From: Rhodoferax sp.
Lineage (GTDB): Bacteria; Pseudomonadota; Gammaproteobacteria; Burkholderiales; Burkholderiaceae_C
NCBI GenBank assembly: GCA_029866205.1
Contig: JARWZT010000011.1
Span: 248,001 to 312,000, forward strand
Reading direction: 5' to 3'
Length of the DNA stretch: 64,000 bases
In this document: positions 18,770-27,788 of the stretch, one piece after another
How positions within the stretch are numbered: the stretch's first letter is position 1
Layout: every line of letters starts with the position of its first letter
Translations under genes and position numbers: made by a program
Notes under the pieces: model-generated
Told to the model about the DNA's origin: nothing
Databases searched by the model: none
The model's input: only the letters and a program-made list of their open reading frames with translations

Positions 18770-18783
18770 CCATCTCCCCCCGT

Positions 18784-19539
18784 TTAGGAGCACAGCGTTA
18801 GTTCAAAAGCGATATCAGCCGTTTGCGCCTGCACCTTATCGTGGACAGATTGCGTCACAAATCGGATGGATGCCACCAATCGGTTGGCGCTAATTTCTGG
18901 AATCGCTCCCAAAGCGGGGTCCAATGACAGGCGCAAAAGCTGGAATGTGCGGCCTTGGGGCAGGTTTTGTTGGAATTGGCCACCCATGGCCACGATTTTT
19001 TGTGGCGAACCGGAGTCTCGCAATAATCCAAGCAGCGCCTTGATCGCATTGGACAAGGGGAGCAGTGTCTCTACCCAGGCGTAAAGATCGGCGCGCCGCT
19101 GTTCGCTGGAGTGGTGTTGCCAGGCGTAATAGGCCGGGAGGTCAAAATTGCAGGTGCCCCCGGGAATGCTGGTACGGCTGCGAACGCTTTTGAGCCATTC
19201 GTTTTCTTCCAGCGTTCGTCCCAGCTTGTTAGGTGCATTGTTGAGTTCATCGATGCAGACGCTGAGCTGATCGACCAGTTTTTCCAGCAAATTTGCCGCA
19301 ATATCCGGATTGCCTCGGAAATTGCACATAATTTGGCGCTGTCGCTCCAGGTCTTTGAGAACGTCGGCCTTGAGCTCTGCCCGTGCGCTGACGCTCATGA
19401 TTTCGAAGAGCGTAATCAGCGCAAAGTGGTGGTCCAGCTCATGCGCGCGCGCAATGAGCGAAAAAAGTCGCTGAAACAACTGCTCCAAACGCAGATAAGT
19501 GCGAATTCTTTCGTTAAACGGGTATTCGTAGAGGATCAC
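18784..19539 (-). CDS. zapD: Cell division protein ZapD
   Basis: A cytoplasmic FtsZ-binding protein that bundles protofilaments at the division ring. The opening ILYEYPFNERIRTYLRLEQLF, the central SIPGGTCNFDLPAYYAW and the end of the alpha-helical domain before the beta sheet match ZapD (YacF). About 251 residues is normal. There is no ATG: GTG at 19539 has GGAA nine bases upstream and gives MILYEYPF, while TTG at 19545 would add two residues. It sits 22 bases after coaE and before yacG, the usual order coaE-zapD-yacG. Confidence 0.94.
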   Translation of the reverse strand: MILYEYPFNERIRTYLRLEQLFQRLFSLIARAHELDHHFALITLFEIMSVSARAELKADVLKDLERQRQIMCNFRGNPDIAANLLEKLVDQLSVCIDELNNAPNKLGRTLEENEWLKSVRSRTSIPGGTCNFDLPAYYAWQHHSSEQRRADLYAWVETLLPLSNAIKALLGLLRDSGSPQKIVAMGGQFQQNLPQGRTFQLLRLSLDPALGAIPEISANRLVASIRFVTQSVHDKVQAQTADIAFELTLCS

Positions 19540-19561
19540 GCGCAATTTTCCAGTGCCGGGA

Positions 19562-20173
19562 TCATAGCCCGAACTGCGCCTCCAAATCCTCCAATTCGCG
19601 CTTGATTTCTAACAAGTCCTTGCCTTCGTTGAAAATTACGAAGTCCGCCGCCCTCAAGCGCTGCGCCCGCGTACTTTGGGCCCGAATGATGGCCTCCACG
19701 TCGGCGGGGCTCAGGGCGTTGCGCTGGACGACGCGTTCAATCTGGGTCGATGTGGTGCAGTCTACGATCAGTACCCGGTCCAGGCTTCGGCGCCAATGGC
19801 GAGACTCCACCAGCAGTGGGATGTCGAAGACGATGTTGCGCACGCCGTTGGCGGCTGCAGTGCGGGCTTGACGTTCCACTTCCAGCGCAACCAGCGGGTG
19901 AATAATTGCCTCCAGACGTGCGCGGGCCTGGGGGTCGGCAAAAACCAGCTGGCGCATATGCGTGCGATCCATCGCTCCACCGGCATCAATCGATTCGGAA
20001 CCAAAGGTCGCACGCACGGCCGAAATCGCGGAGCCCCCCGCCGCTGTGCAGGCGCGGGAAATGGCGTCCGCGTCAATCACGGCCGCGCCCTGGGTCTTCA
20101 GGATTTGGCAAACCGTGCTTTTTCCGCTGCCGATTCCGCCGCTGACACCCAGGCGCAGGCTTCGCAAGGTCAC
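19562..20173 (-). CDS. coaE: Dephospho-CoA kinase
   Basis: Performs the last step of coenzyme A synthesis, phosphorylating the 3'-hydroxyl of dephospho-CoA. The P-loop is GGIGSGKST at residues 12-20, followed by the DADAISR motif, FADPQARARLEAIIHP and DIPLLVES, all family blocks. At 203 residues it is complete. It begins at a GTG whose last bases form the pilD stop (GTGA overlap), so translation is coupled to the prepilin peptidase gene. The pilD-coaE link is common in proteobacteria. Confidence 0.96.
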   Translation of the reverse strand: MTLRSLRLGVSGGIGSGKSTVCQILKTQGAAVIDADAISRACTAAGGSAISAVRATFGSESIDAGGAMDRTHMRQLVFADPQARARLEAIIHPLVALEVERQARTAAANGVRNIVFDIPLLVESRHWRRSLDRVLIVDCTTSTQIERVVQRNALSPADVEAIIRAQSTRAQRLRAADFVIFNEGKDLLEIKRELEDLEAQFGL

Positions 20174-21027
20174 AGGCCCAGCCCCCCACGCAGGGATTCG
20201 GGAGTCACCGCCAAGCAGAGAAAGCCCGCTCCTGCCAAAAAAGGCCCGAACGGCAGGTAGCCGCCCTCGCGCAGGCCGCCTCCCAGTTTCAGTGCCAGCC
20301 CTGCCACGGTACCGACGATCGACGACAGCAGAATCAACGGAATAAGCAGTTGCCAGCCAAACCAGGCACCCATGCAGGCGAATAGTTTGAAATCACCGTA
20401 ACCCATGCCCTCTTTGCCGGTCGCCCATTTGAATGCCCAGTACACCGACCAAAGGGAAAGGTAGCCGCCGATCGCTCCCCAAAGTGCGTCGGAAGGTGGT
20501 GTCGCCGTCCATTGCAGGTTGGCAGCGATCAGCCCCAGCCACAGCAAAGGCAGAACCAACACATCGGGCAGCAAGGTGGTTTCCCAGTCGATGCAGGCCA
20601 AAACCAACAATCCAACGGCGAACACGCACCATGCGCCCGCCGTAACCGTCTGACCCCAGCGTGCGGCACACAGGCCAAAAATCGCAGCGGTTGCCAACTC
20701 CACCAAGGGATATTGTGGGCTGATGGTCGCCTGGCATCGGCTGCAGCGCCCGCGCAAGATGAGGTAACTGAGTACCGGGATATTGTGTTGCCAGCGCACG
20801 GGTGCGGCGCATTTGGGGCATTGGGAACGTGGCACCAGTAAATTAAAGGGCGCACTCGTTGCGAGTTCGGTTGCAGGTTCAACCCCCGACCATTCCTGGT
20901 GTTCGCGCGCCCACTGCCGTTCCAGCATTTTGGGAAGCCTAAAAATCACCACATTCAAAAAGCTTCCCACGAGCAAGCCCAGCACACTGGCAATTGCGAT
21001 GTCCGATGGCACCTCAAAAAAAGTCAA
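20170..21027 (-). CDS. pilD: Type IV prepilin peptidase / N-methyltransferase
   Basis: An inner-membrane aspartic protease that cleaves the leader of type IV prepilins and methylates the new N-terminus. The cytoplasmic zinc site is formed by CPKC and CSRC. The catalytic aspartates are in CIDWETTLLPD and GYGDFKLFACMGAW. Several hydrophobic helices follow, as expected for this polytopic protein. At 285 residues it is full length. No ATG is available: TTG at 21027 overlaps the pilC stop (TTGA), which makes coupling to pilC the most likely start mechanism. It can also process type II secretion pseudopilins. Confidence 0.95.
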   Translation of the reverse strand: MTFFEVPSDIAIASVLGLLVGSFLNVVIFRLPKMLERQWAREHQEWSGVEPATELATSAPFNLLVPRSQCPKCAAPVRWQHNIPVLSYLILRGRCSRCQATISPQYPLVELATAAIFGLCAARWGQTVTAGAWCVFAVGLLVLACIDWETTLLPDVLVLPLLWLGLIAANLQWTATPPSDALWGAIGGYLSLWSVYWAFKWATGKEGMGYGDFKLFACMGAWFGWQLLIPLILLSSIVGTVAGLALKLGGGLREGGYLPFGPFLAGAGFLCLAVTPESLRGGLGL

Positions 21028-22262
21028 ACGATTTGCCCCATTTTGAAAATGGGAAGATACATGGCCACCACGATGCCGCCAATAATGCTCCCCAGGATCA
21101 CGATGATGATTGGCTCCATCAGGCTGGAAATACCGGCCACCATGTCATCGACTTCTGATTCATAAAAATCCGCCGCTTTGCCCAACATATAGTCTACGGA
21201 GCCTGATTCTTCGCCAATCGCGCACATTTGCAGCACCATTGGCGGAAAAAGCCGTGACTGCGCCATTGCGGAGCTGAGTGAGGCACCCGTAGCGACCTGT
21301 TGGCGGATGCCGACGGTAGCGTCGGCGTAAACCGCGTTGCCTGCCGACCCGCCCACCGATTCCAGCGCCTCCACCAGGGGAACGCCGGCAGCAAACATGG
21401 TCGCCAAGGTGCGGGTCCAGCGCGCGATACAGGACTTTCGCACCAGGATTCCAAAAACCGGCAGTCGCAGCAGCAAGCGATCCACCACCGATTGAAGTCG
21501 GGTGCTTGTTTTCAACGCCCGCAAAAAAAAGTAGATCCCGCCGCCCAAAGAACCAAAGATCAGGTACCAATACTGGGTAAAAAATTCACTGATGGCGATC
21601 ATGCGCAGCGTGAGCCACGGCAACTCGCCGCCAAATGACGCGAAAACCTGTTTGAAGGAGGGGATCACCCAGATCATGATCACGGTGATGACCGCAAAGG
21701 CCACGATCAAAACGCTGACCGGATACATCAGGGCAGATTTGATTTTTGATTTCACTGCCTCGATCTTTTCCATGTACGTGGCGAGGCGGTCGAGCAGTGA
21801 ATCCAAAATGCCCGCGGCTTCCCCTGCGGCGATCAAATTGCAGTAAAGCGCACTGAACTGGTTCGGATATTTTCTGAATGCCGAACTCATGGACGAGCCG
21901 GTCTCAATATCGATTCGCAAATCATTGATCAACTTGCTCAGGCTGGCGTTCGAGTTCCCCTGGCCCACGATGTCAAATGACTGGAGCAGTGGTACGCCAG
22001 CTTTCATCATGGTGGACAGCTGCCGCGTAAAAGTTGCCACCTCTTTAGGTTTGATGGATTGCGCCCACCCCATGCGCCGTTTCCGAATTTTTTTCGGAGT
22101 AATGCCTTGGCGCCACAGCATGGCACGAACCAGGGCTTCGGCGGTAGCGCGAGTTTCGCCAGCCACGCTCTTGCCGTTGCGATCCTTGCCCTGCCATTCA
22201 AATACGGACTCGGCTGTGGCGTCTTTGCGCCTTGCCTGTTGGGCTGTCTTTATGGTGGCCAT
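21024..22262 (-). CDS. pilC: Type IV pilus inner-membrane platform protein PilC
   Basis: The GspF/PilC platform on which the PilB and PilT motors act. It has two repeated T2SSF domains: the first around VATFTRQLSTMMKAGVPL and the second around IARWTRTLATMFAAGVPLVEAL. Three membrane helices are visible (for instance YPVSVLIVAFAVITVIMIW and the C-terminal IIIVILGSIIGGIVVAMYLP). At 412 residues it is normal. It starts 24 bases after pilB and overlaps pilD by four bases. The pilA and pilT/U genes are not in this window. Confidence 0.95.
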   Translation of the reverse strand: MATIKTAQQARRKDATAESVFEWQGKDRNGKSVAGETRATAEALVRAMLWRQGITPKKIRKRRMGWAQSIKPKEVATFTRQLSTMMKAGVPLLQSFDIVGQGNSNASLSKLINDLRIDIETGSSMSSAFRKYPNQFSALYCNLIAAGEAAGILDSLLDRLATYMEKIEAVKSKIKSALMYPVSVLIVAFAVITVIMIWVIPSFKQVFASFGGELPWLTLRMIAISEFFTQYWYLIFGSLGGGIYFFLRALKTSTRLQSVVDRLLLRLPVFGILVRKSCIARWTRTLATMFAAGVPLVEALESVGGSAGNAVYADATVGIRQQVATGASLSSAMAQSRLFPPMVLQMCAIGEESGSVDYMLGKAADFYESEVDDMVAGISSLMEPIIIVILGSIIGGIVVAMYLPIFKMGQIV

Positions 22263-22286
22263 AGGTCCCTGTATTCGTATTTGTAT

Positions 22287-24026
22287 TTATTCGTTTGTCA
22301 CGGCCAGTACTTCTTCAATGGAAGTCAGGCCCAGTTTGACCTTGTTCAAACCGGAAGCGCGCAAGGAGCGCACGCCCTCTTTTTCGGACTGCTCTGCAAT
22401 GTCCATGGCGGAGCCATCGCGCAAAATAATGCGCTGCATTTCCTCGCTGATGGGCATGACTTGGTAAATACCAATGCGCCCCTTGTAGCCGTTATTGCAG
22501 TTGCCACAGCCCATCGCGCGGTACGGACGCCAAGTCCCATCGATATCTGCCGCCCTGAAGCCCGCTTCCAGCAGGGTTTGGTCAGGTATTTCGGCGGGCT
22601 GTTTGCATTTGGGGCACAAACGCCGGGCCAAACGCTGTGCGGTCACCAGCACCACGCTGGAGGCAATATTGAAGGGCGCCACACCCATATTGCGCAGGCG
22701 CGTGATGGTGCTGGGTGCGTCGTTGGTGTGCAGGGTGGACAAGACCATATGACCCGTTTGCGCGGCCTTGATGGCGATATCGGCGGTTTCGAGGTCTCGG
22801 ATTTCCCCGACCATGATGATGTCCGGGTCCTGGCGCAAGAAGGACTTCAGGGCCACCGCAAAGGTCAACCCGGCTTTTTCGTTGACGTTGACCTGGTTGA
22901 CGCCGGGCAGGTTGATTTCTGACGGGTCTTCTGCCGTGGCAATGTTCACGCCTGGCTTGTTCAGCAAATTCAGGCAGGTATACAGTGACACGGTCTTACC
23001 CGAACCCGTGGGGCCCGTCACCAGCACCATGCCGTAAGGACGCCCAATCGCTTTGAGCAAGCGGTCCTTTTCCACCGTGTCGTAACCCAAGGCTTCAATG
23101 CCCATTTTCGCGCTGTTCGGATCCAGGATCCGGATCACAATTTTTTCACCAAATAGGGTGGGCAGGGTGCTCACACGAAAGTCAATGGTCCGGTCCCGTC
23201 CCATTTTGAGTTTCATGCGGCCGTCCTGCGGCAAACGGCGCTCTGAGATGTCCATGCGTGAAATCACCTTGATTCGCGAAGCGAGTTTTTCCTTGATGCT
23301 CACCGGAGGTGCGCCAATTTCTCGCAGTTCACCGTCGATCCGAAAGCGTACGCGGTAGGAGAATTCGTAAGGTTCGAAATGCAAGTCGGACGCGCCCATG
23401 GTGAAGGCGTCGTACAGCATTTTTTGAAGGAAGCGTACGACTGGCGCATCGTCTATTTCGTTGTCCTGGCTCGACCCCTCCGTAGGGGCATCCGAGGTGA
23501 CTTCCAGACTTTTTTCGTCGAAATCACTGTTCAGAAAGTCGGCAGCAAACTTTTCATTCGCCTCGGTGAACCGGCCAGCGTTCAGGGTCATCAGCTTGTC
23601 AAACTCGACGACGACCCACTCCACCGAAAGCTGCGTGGCGAATTTGATTTTTTCTGCCGCTTCACGATTGGAAGGATCGGCGGTGGCGATAACCAGTGCG
23701 TTGTGCCGTTTCCCCAAGGGCAAGAGCCCGTAATCCCGACAAATTTTCTGGTCCAGCAGGTTTTCAGGCAGGGCGTCGATATCTAACGCGTCCAAATCGA
23801 GGAGTGGGGCGATGAATGCCTTGCTCAGCGTGTGGGCCAAAGTAATGGACGACACGGATCCCGAATTCACCAGCTCAGCGACAAAATTCTTGCGATTGCC
23901 CTGGGCCTTGCTAAAAAGCATTTCAGCCGTTTTTTGGTCCAAGTCGCCCGCCGCCACCAGCGCTCGGCCAATGCCGGAAAGGTTGCCCGAGGCTGCGCTC
24001 GGATGGACGGCGTTCACGTCGTTCAT
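22287..24026 (-). CDS. pilB: Type IV pilus extension ATPase PilB
   Basis: The hexameric motor that drives pilin polymerisation. The N-terminal MshEN/GspE-N domain (roughly residues 20-160) precedes the ATPase core with Walker A GPTGSGKTVSLYTCL, the Asp box TAEDPSEINLPGV and Walker B IIMVGEIRDLETA. A tetracysteine zinc motif is formed by CPKC and CGNC near the C-terminus. The ATG at 24026 (MNDVNAV) overlaps the rfbC stop (ATGA). A longer frame to 24095 would lie inside rfbC. At 579 residues it is full length. The coupling to a rhamnose gene is unusual and is discussed in the findings. Confidence 0.96.
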   Translation of the reverse strand: MNDVNAVHPSAASGNLSGIGRALVAAGDLDQKTAEMLFSKAQGNRKNFVAELVNSGSVSSITLAHTLSKAFIAPLLDLDALDIDALPENLLDQKICRDYGLLPLGKRHNALVIATADPSNREAAEKIKFATQLSVEWVVVEFDKLMTLNAGRFTEANEKFAADFLNSDFDEKSLEVTSDAPTEGSSQDNEIDDAPVVRFLQKMLYDAFTMGASDLHFEPYEFSYRVRFRIDGELREIGAPPVSIKEKLASRIKVISRMDISERRLPQDGRMKLKMGRDRTIDFRVSTLPTLFGEKIVIRILDPNSAKMGIEALGYDTVEKDRLLKAIGRPYGMVLVTGPTGSGKTVSLYTCLNLLNKPGVNIATAEDPSEINLPGVNQVNVNEKAGLTFAVALKSFLRQDPDIIMVGEIRDLETADIAIKAAQTGHMVLSTLHTNDAPSTITRLRNMGVAPFNIASSVVLVTAQRLARRLCPKCKQPAEIPDQTLLEAGFRAADIDGTWRPYRAMGCGNCNNGYKGRIGIYQVMPISEEMQRIILRDGSAMDIAEQSEKEGVRSLRASGLNKVKLGLTSIEEVLAVTNE

Positions 24027-24559
24027 AGGTCGGCGAGGGTTTTCCCAAGACCGTCTTTGGCCGAAACGATGGGCAACAGGTCCCCAAGCGGCCAAGCGAT
24101 GCCCAAGCCCGGGTCATCCCAGGCCAAACACCGTTCAAACTCAGGGGCATAGTAGTCCGTGGTCTTGTACAAAAACTCCGCGGATTCAGACAACACCAAG
24201 AACCCATGCGCCAAACCTGGTGGTATCCAGAGCTGGTGCCGGTTGCTGGCGGACAGTATTTCTCCGACCCATTGTCCGTAGGTGGGGGAATGGGGGCGAA
24301 TGTCGACGGCAACATCAAACACCTCGCCGGCCACCACGCGCACCAGCTTGCCTTGGGGGTTTTGCACTTGAAAGTGCAATCCCCGCAGCACGCCGCGCGC
24401 AGATTTGGAGTGGTTGTCCTGCACAAAGTTGACATCGAGGCCCGTGGCGGCCGCAAAGTTGCGTGCGTTGAAGCTCTCATAAAAAAAGCCGCGCTCGTCA
24501 CCAAAGACACGTGGTTCGATTTTTAGAACATCGGCAATGGCGGTGGGGGTCGCCTTCAT
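24023..24559 (-). CDS. rfbC: dTDP-4-dehydrorhamnose 3,5-epimerase
   Basis: Third step of dTDP-L-rhamnose synthesis. The cupin-fold core is recognisable from PRVFGDERGFFYESFN, VQDNHSKSARGVLRGLHFQ (with the catalytic His) and IPPGLAHGFLVLSE. At 178 residues it is complete. Its ATG shares one base with the rfbA stop and its own stop overlaps the pilB ATG by four bases, so it is joined to both neighbours. The product enters LPS, capsule or glycoprotein rhamnose. Confidence 0.97.
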   Translation of the reverse strand: MKATPTAIADVLKIEPRVFGDERGFFYESFNARNFAAATGLDVNFVQDNHSKSARGVLRGLHFQVQNPQGKLVRVVAGEVFDVAVDIRPHSPTYGQWVGEILSASNRHQLWIPPGLAHGFLVLSESAEFLYKTTDYYAPEFERCLAWDDPGLGIAWPLGDLLPIVSAKDGLGKTLADL

Positions 24560-25458
24560 CAGAAGACCTTTTCGGTGAGTATGCGCAGCAGGTATTGCCC
24601 GTAACCGGACTTTTCCAGCGGTTTGGCCAGGCGTTCTAGCTGCGCGTTGTCAATCCAGCCGCTGCGCCAGGCGATTTCTTCCGGTGCTGCGACCTTCAGC
24701 CCCTGGCGATTTTCGATGGTGTGAATGAATTGACTGGCTTCCAGCATGGACTCGTGGGTGCCTGTGTCGAGCCATGCGTAGCCGCGTCCCATGGTTTGCA
24801 CGTCCAGCATGCCGCGCTCGAGGTACAGGCGGTTCAGGTCGGTGATTTCCAATTCGCCGCGTGCCGATGGCTTGACCCTCTTTGCCAAGTCCACCACCTG
24901 GCTGTCGTAGAAATACAGACCGGTCACGGCATAGCGTGATTTTGGGGTTGCGGGCTTTTCTTCCAGGCTGATGGCCCGCCCGGCGGCATCGAACTCCACT
25001 ACGCCGTAGCGTTCCGGGTCTTGCACCGCATAGACAAACACCGTTGCGCCAACCTTTTGCGTACAAGCCGAACTGAGCAGAGCCGCAAAGTCGTGACCGT
25101 AAAAAATATTGTCACCCAGCACCAGCGCGCTCGGGGCTCCGTCCAGAAACGCCTCGCCAATCAAAAACGCCTGCGCCAAGCCGTCTGGGCTTGGCTGAAC
25201 CGCATAGGAGAGCTGCAGGCCCCACTGGCGGCCATCGCCCAACAGCTGCTCAAACCTGGGGGTGTCTTGGGGGGTGGAGATGATCAGGATCTCCCGGATT
25301 CCCGCCAGCAACAGGGTGCTTAGCGGGTAATAAATCATCGGCTTGTCGTAAATGGGCAGCAATTGTTTGCTCACCACCTGCGTAGCGGGATACAAACGGG
25401 TGCCTGAACCGCCTGCCAGGATGATTCCTTTGCGCAGCGGTTTGCTGAATGTACTCAT
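24559..25458 (-). CDS. rfbA: Glucose-1-phosphate thymidylyltransferase
   Basis: First step of dTDP-L-rhamnose synthesis, forming dTDP-glucose from dTTP and glucose-1-phosphate. The nucleotidyltransferase signature [17 protein letters not shown] is near residue 9, followed by [29 protein letters not shown] and [16 protein letters not shown]. At 299 residues from the ATG at 25458 ([10 protein letters not shown]) it is normal. A longer frame would overlap rfbD further. Its start overlaps the rfbD stop (ATGA). Confidence 0.97.
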   Translation of the reverse strand: MSTFSKPLRKGIILAGGSGTRLYPATQVVSKQLLPIYDKPMIYYPLSTLLLAGIREILIISTPQDTPRFEQLLGDGRQWGLQLSYAVQPSPDGLAQAFLIGEAFLDGAPSALVLGDNIFYGHDFAALLSSACTQKVGATVFVYAVQDPERYGVVEFDAAGRAISLEEKPATPKSRYAVTGLYFYDSQVVDLAKRVKPSARGELEITDLNRLYLERGMLDVQTMGRGYAWLDTGTHESMLEASQFIHTIENRQGLKVAAPEEIAWRSGWIDNAQLERLAKPLEKSGYGQYLLRILTEKVF

Positions 25459-26372
25459 GCCGGCTTGGCTCCTAAAGTTTCTTGCAGCATTCGCCGCACT
25501 CCAATTTGCCAAAGTGGCAAGTGTAATGAAAACGTGGAGCGCAGCTTTTCCGTGTCAAGACGCGAGTTCAATGGTCGTTGAGCCGGGGTCGGGTACTCGG
25601 CGGTCGTCGTGGCGTGGACCTGTTCCGGCTGCGCTTTCAAGGCGACTCCCATCTCAAGCGCCTGGGCCAGGACGAACTGTGCGTACGCACGCCAACTGGT
25701 TTGCCCCCTGGCAGCGCAGTGGTAGGTGCCAGCCACCGAGGGCCGTGCCATGGCTTCGCGCAAGGCATGGGCTGTCACGTCAGCCAGCAACTCTGCAGAC
25801 GTTGGCGCCCCAAACTGATCGTCAATCACCGTCAGCGCCTCGCGCTCAGCGGCCAGTCGCAGCATAGTTTTTGCGAAATTGCCACCTCTTGCGCCGTAGA
25901 CCCAGCTGGTACGAAAAATCAGGTGTTTTGTGCAAGCCGCAGCAACCAATTCACCCTCGCGTTTGGTGCGACCGTAGATATTCAGGGGCGCGCAAGGGTC
26001 GCCTTCCTTCCAGGGTGTGGAGCCGCTGCCGTCAAACACATAGTCTGTGGAGTAATGAACCAACCAGGCGCCCAGTTGTTGCGCTTCTGCCGCAAGGACA
26101 CCAGGCGCGAGTGCGTTGATCAAATGGGCAAGATCACTTTCGGTCTCTGCGCGGTCTACGGCGGTGTAGGCGCCCGCGTTCACGATGGCGTGGGGAGCCA
26201 CTTTGCGGACCGTGCGTGCAAGTTCTTCCAGTTGGCTCAAGTCGCCACAAAGGTCAGGGTGGTCCTTGGACTGGCCCGAGCCCAAAGCGATGACCTCGCC
26301 CAGGACCCCCAGGCTGCGTTGCAGTTCCCAGCCTACCTGGCCATTGGCCCCCAGGAGCAAAATCTTCAACAT
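25455..26372 (-). CDS. rfbD: dTDP-4-dehydrorhamnose reductase
   Basis: Last step of dTDP-L-rhamnose synthesis, an NAD(P)H-dependent reductase. The Rossmann motif [13 protein letters not shown] is at the N-terminus, with the short-chain dehydrogenase catalytic pair YGRTKREGE, and [10 protein letters not shown] and [17 protein letters not shown] before and after it. At 305 residues from the ATG at 26372 (MLKILLLG) it is complete. It lies ten bases after rfbB and overlaps rfbA by four bases. Confidence 0.96.
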   Translation of the reverse strand: MLKILLLGANGQVGWELQRSLGVLGEVIALGSGQSKDHPDLCGDLSQLEELARTVRKVAPHAIVNAGAYTAVDRAETESDLAHLINALAPGVLAAEAQQLGAWLVHYSTDYVFDGSGSTPWKEGDPCAPLNIYGRTKREGELVAAACTKHLIFRTSWVYGARGGNFAKTMLRLAAEREALTVIDDQFGAPTSAELLADVTAHALREAMARPSVAGTYHCAARGQTSWRAYAQFVLAQALEMGVALKAQPEQVHATTTAEYPTPAQRPLNSRLDTEKLRSTFSLHLPLWQIGVRRMLQETLGAKPA

Positions 26373-26382
26373 CCAGTGTGTC

Positions 26383-27447
26383 TCACGCCTGCGCGTACTG
26401 CGTCGCCACCCATTCGCGGTAGGCTCCACTTTGCACTTGTGCCACCCACTGCGGGTTGTCCAGGTACCACTGGACCGTTTTGCGAATGCCGGTTTCGAAG
26501 GTTTCTGCGGGCTTCCAGCCCAATTCCCGTTCTATCTTGCGCGCGTTAATCGCGTACCGGCGGTCATGCCCGGGTCGGTCCGTGACGTAGGTGATCTGGG
26601 TTCGGTAAGACTGCTGATCGGCGCGCGGCTTGAGCTCGTCGAGCAGGTCACATACGGTGTGCACGATGTCCAGATTGGGCTTTTCGTTCCATCCGCCGAT
26701 GTTGTAGGTCTCGCCCACGCGCCCGCCAGCCAGGACGGACCGAATGGCGCTGCAGTGGTCCTTGACATAAAGCCAATCGCGGATTTGCATTCCATCACCG
26801 TACACCGGCAGCGGCTTGCCGGCCTGGGCGTTGACAATCATCAGCGGAATCAACTTTTCGGGAAAGTGCAGCGGTCCGTAGTTGTTCGAGCAGTTGGTGG
26901 TCAGCACCGGCACGCCATAGGTGTGGTGGTAGGCCCGTACCAGGTGATCGCTGGCGGCCTTGCTGGCACTGTAGGGACTGTTGGGTTCGTAGCGGTTGGT
27001 TTCCGTAAAAGCGGGTTCGCTGGCGGCTAGCGATCCGTACACCTCGTCGGTGGAAACGTGCAGCAGTCGGAAAGTTGCTTTCGCCGAGGCATCCAGCGCC
27101 GCCCAGTAGGCCCGAACTTGCTCCAGCAATTGGAAAGTGCCCCAAATATTGGTCTGGATGAACTCTGCCGGGCCCAGGATGGAGCGATCCACATGGCTCT
27201 CGGCGGCAAAGTTGAGTACGGCGCGTGGCTGGTGTTGGGCAAGCAGGGCTCCCATCAGCTGGGCATCTCCGATATCTCCCCGGACAAAAATATGGCGCGG
27301 GTCACCAGAGAGTGCCGCCAAGTTGTGAAGATTGCCGGCATAAGTCAGCTTGTCCACGTTGAGCACCGCCTCGTCGGAGGCGGCCAACCAGTCCAGGACA
27401 AAGTTGCTGCCAATAAATCCGGCGCCGCCGGTCACTAGGATGGTCAT
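26383..27447 (-). CDS. rfbB: dTDP-glucose 4,6-dehydratase
   Basis: Second step of dTDP-L-rhamnose synthesis. The NAD-binding motif [13 protein letters not shown], the active-site STDEVYGSL and the [15 protein letters not shown] catalytic pair are all present, followed by NNYGP and [11 protein letters not shown]. At 354 residues it is full length. It is the first gene of the minus-strand rfb-pil run; its promoter should lie in the stretch before tRNA-Leu, back to back with the tRNA/nuo promoter. No glycosyltransferase genes accompany the cluster. Confidence 0.97.
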   Translation of the reverse strand: MTILVTGGAGFIGSNFVLDWLAASDEAVLNVDKLTYAGNLHNLAALSGDPRHIFVRGDIGDAQLMGALLAQHQPRAVLNFAAESHVDRSILGPAEFIQTNIWGTFQLLEQVRAYWAALDASAKATFRLLHVSTDEVYGSLAASEPAFTETNRYEPNSPYSASKAASDHLVRAYHHTYGVPVLTTNCSNNYGPLHFPEKLIPLMIVNAQAGKPLPVYGDGMQIRDWLYVKDHCSAIRSVLAGGRVGETYNIGGWNEKPNLDIVHTVCDLLDELKPRADQQSYRTQITYVTDRPGHDRRYAINARKIERELGWKPAETFETGIRKTVQWYLDNPQWVAQVQSGAYREWVATQYAQA

Positions 27448-27640
27448 TGGCTAAGCGTCGGTTGAAATCGGAGAGAAAGGGCAGTGCTTCGCATCTTGCG
27501 GATTATCCATGCTGCTACGGCGCGGCGCGGGCGCTTTTATGCTTGCACCGCAGCAATTTGCTCTTTAAATCAGGGTAAACTCTCAGACACGTTGGAGAGC
27601 GCCGAGGCCTTAAGGCTTCGCATGCGATCCGTGTGACACC
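27448..27640. promoter_or_regulatory. Divergent control region for rfbB (minus) and tRNA-Leu/nuo (plus), with a boxA-like element
   Basis: This stretch of 193 bases holds the promoters for two large operons. On the plus strand TTGCAC (27543-27548) and TTAAAT (27565-27570) are 16 bases apart and form the best candidate promoter. TGCTCTTTA at 27559-27567 is identical to the E. coli rRNA boxA core, but it would overlap that promoter, so it acts as boxA only if transcription starts further upstream. A small hairpin with a TTAA loop (about 27604-27619) precedes the tRNA. Confidence 0.45.
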
Positions 27641-27725
27641 GCCGTCGTGGTGAAATTGGTAGACACGCTATCTTGAGGTGGTAGTGGCGAAAGCTTTGCG
27701 AGTTCGAGTCTCGCCGACGGCACCA
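27641..27725 (+). tRNA. tRNA-Leu (anticodon GAG)
   Basis: An 85-base class II tRNA including an encoded 3' CCA. The acceptor stem pairs GCCGTCG (27641-27647) with CGACGGC (27715-27721), followed by ACCA. The anticodon stem CTATC/GGTAG encloses the loop TTGAGGT with GAG at 27675-27677. The long variable arm, the T loop GTTCGAGTC and the D loop with TTGGTAGA are typical of leucine tRNAs; the sequence resembles E. coli tRNA-Leu(GAG). It sits 63 bases before nuoA and is probably transcribed with the nuo operon or just before it. Confidence 0.97.
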
Positions 27726-27733
27726 AACAATAG

Positions 27734-27765
27734 TTGCGCGGCCCTGCTCTGTAGGGTCAGCGCAA
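27734..27765 (+). other. 12-bp stem-loop between tRNA-Leu and nuoA
   Basis: TTGCGC (27734-27739) pairs with GCGCAA (27760-27765), and GGCCCT (27740-27745) pairs with AGGGTC (27753-27758) with one G-U pair. A single bulged A lies at 27759 and the loop has seven bases. No T-run follows, so it is more likely a processing, stabilising or Rho-related structure than an intrinsic terminator. It would separate the mature tRNA from the nuo message. Confidence 0.6.
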
Positions 27766-27788
27766 GCAACGGTGGTCAGAATTTAGTG

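Noticed and set aside
22287..27447. Reading the rfb cluster as part of an O-antigen or capsule island
   Set aside because: No glycosyltransferase, flippase or polymerase genes are linked; only the four dTDP-rhamnose genes are present.
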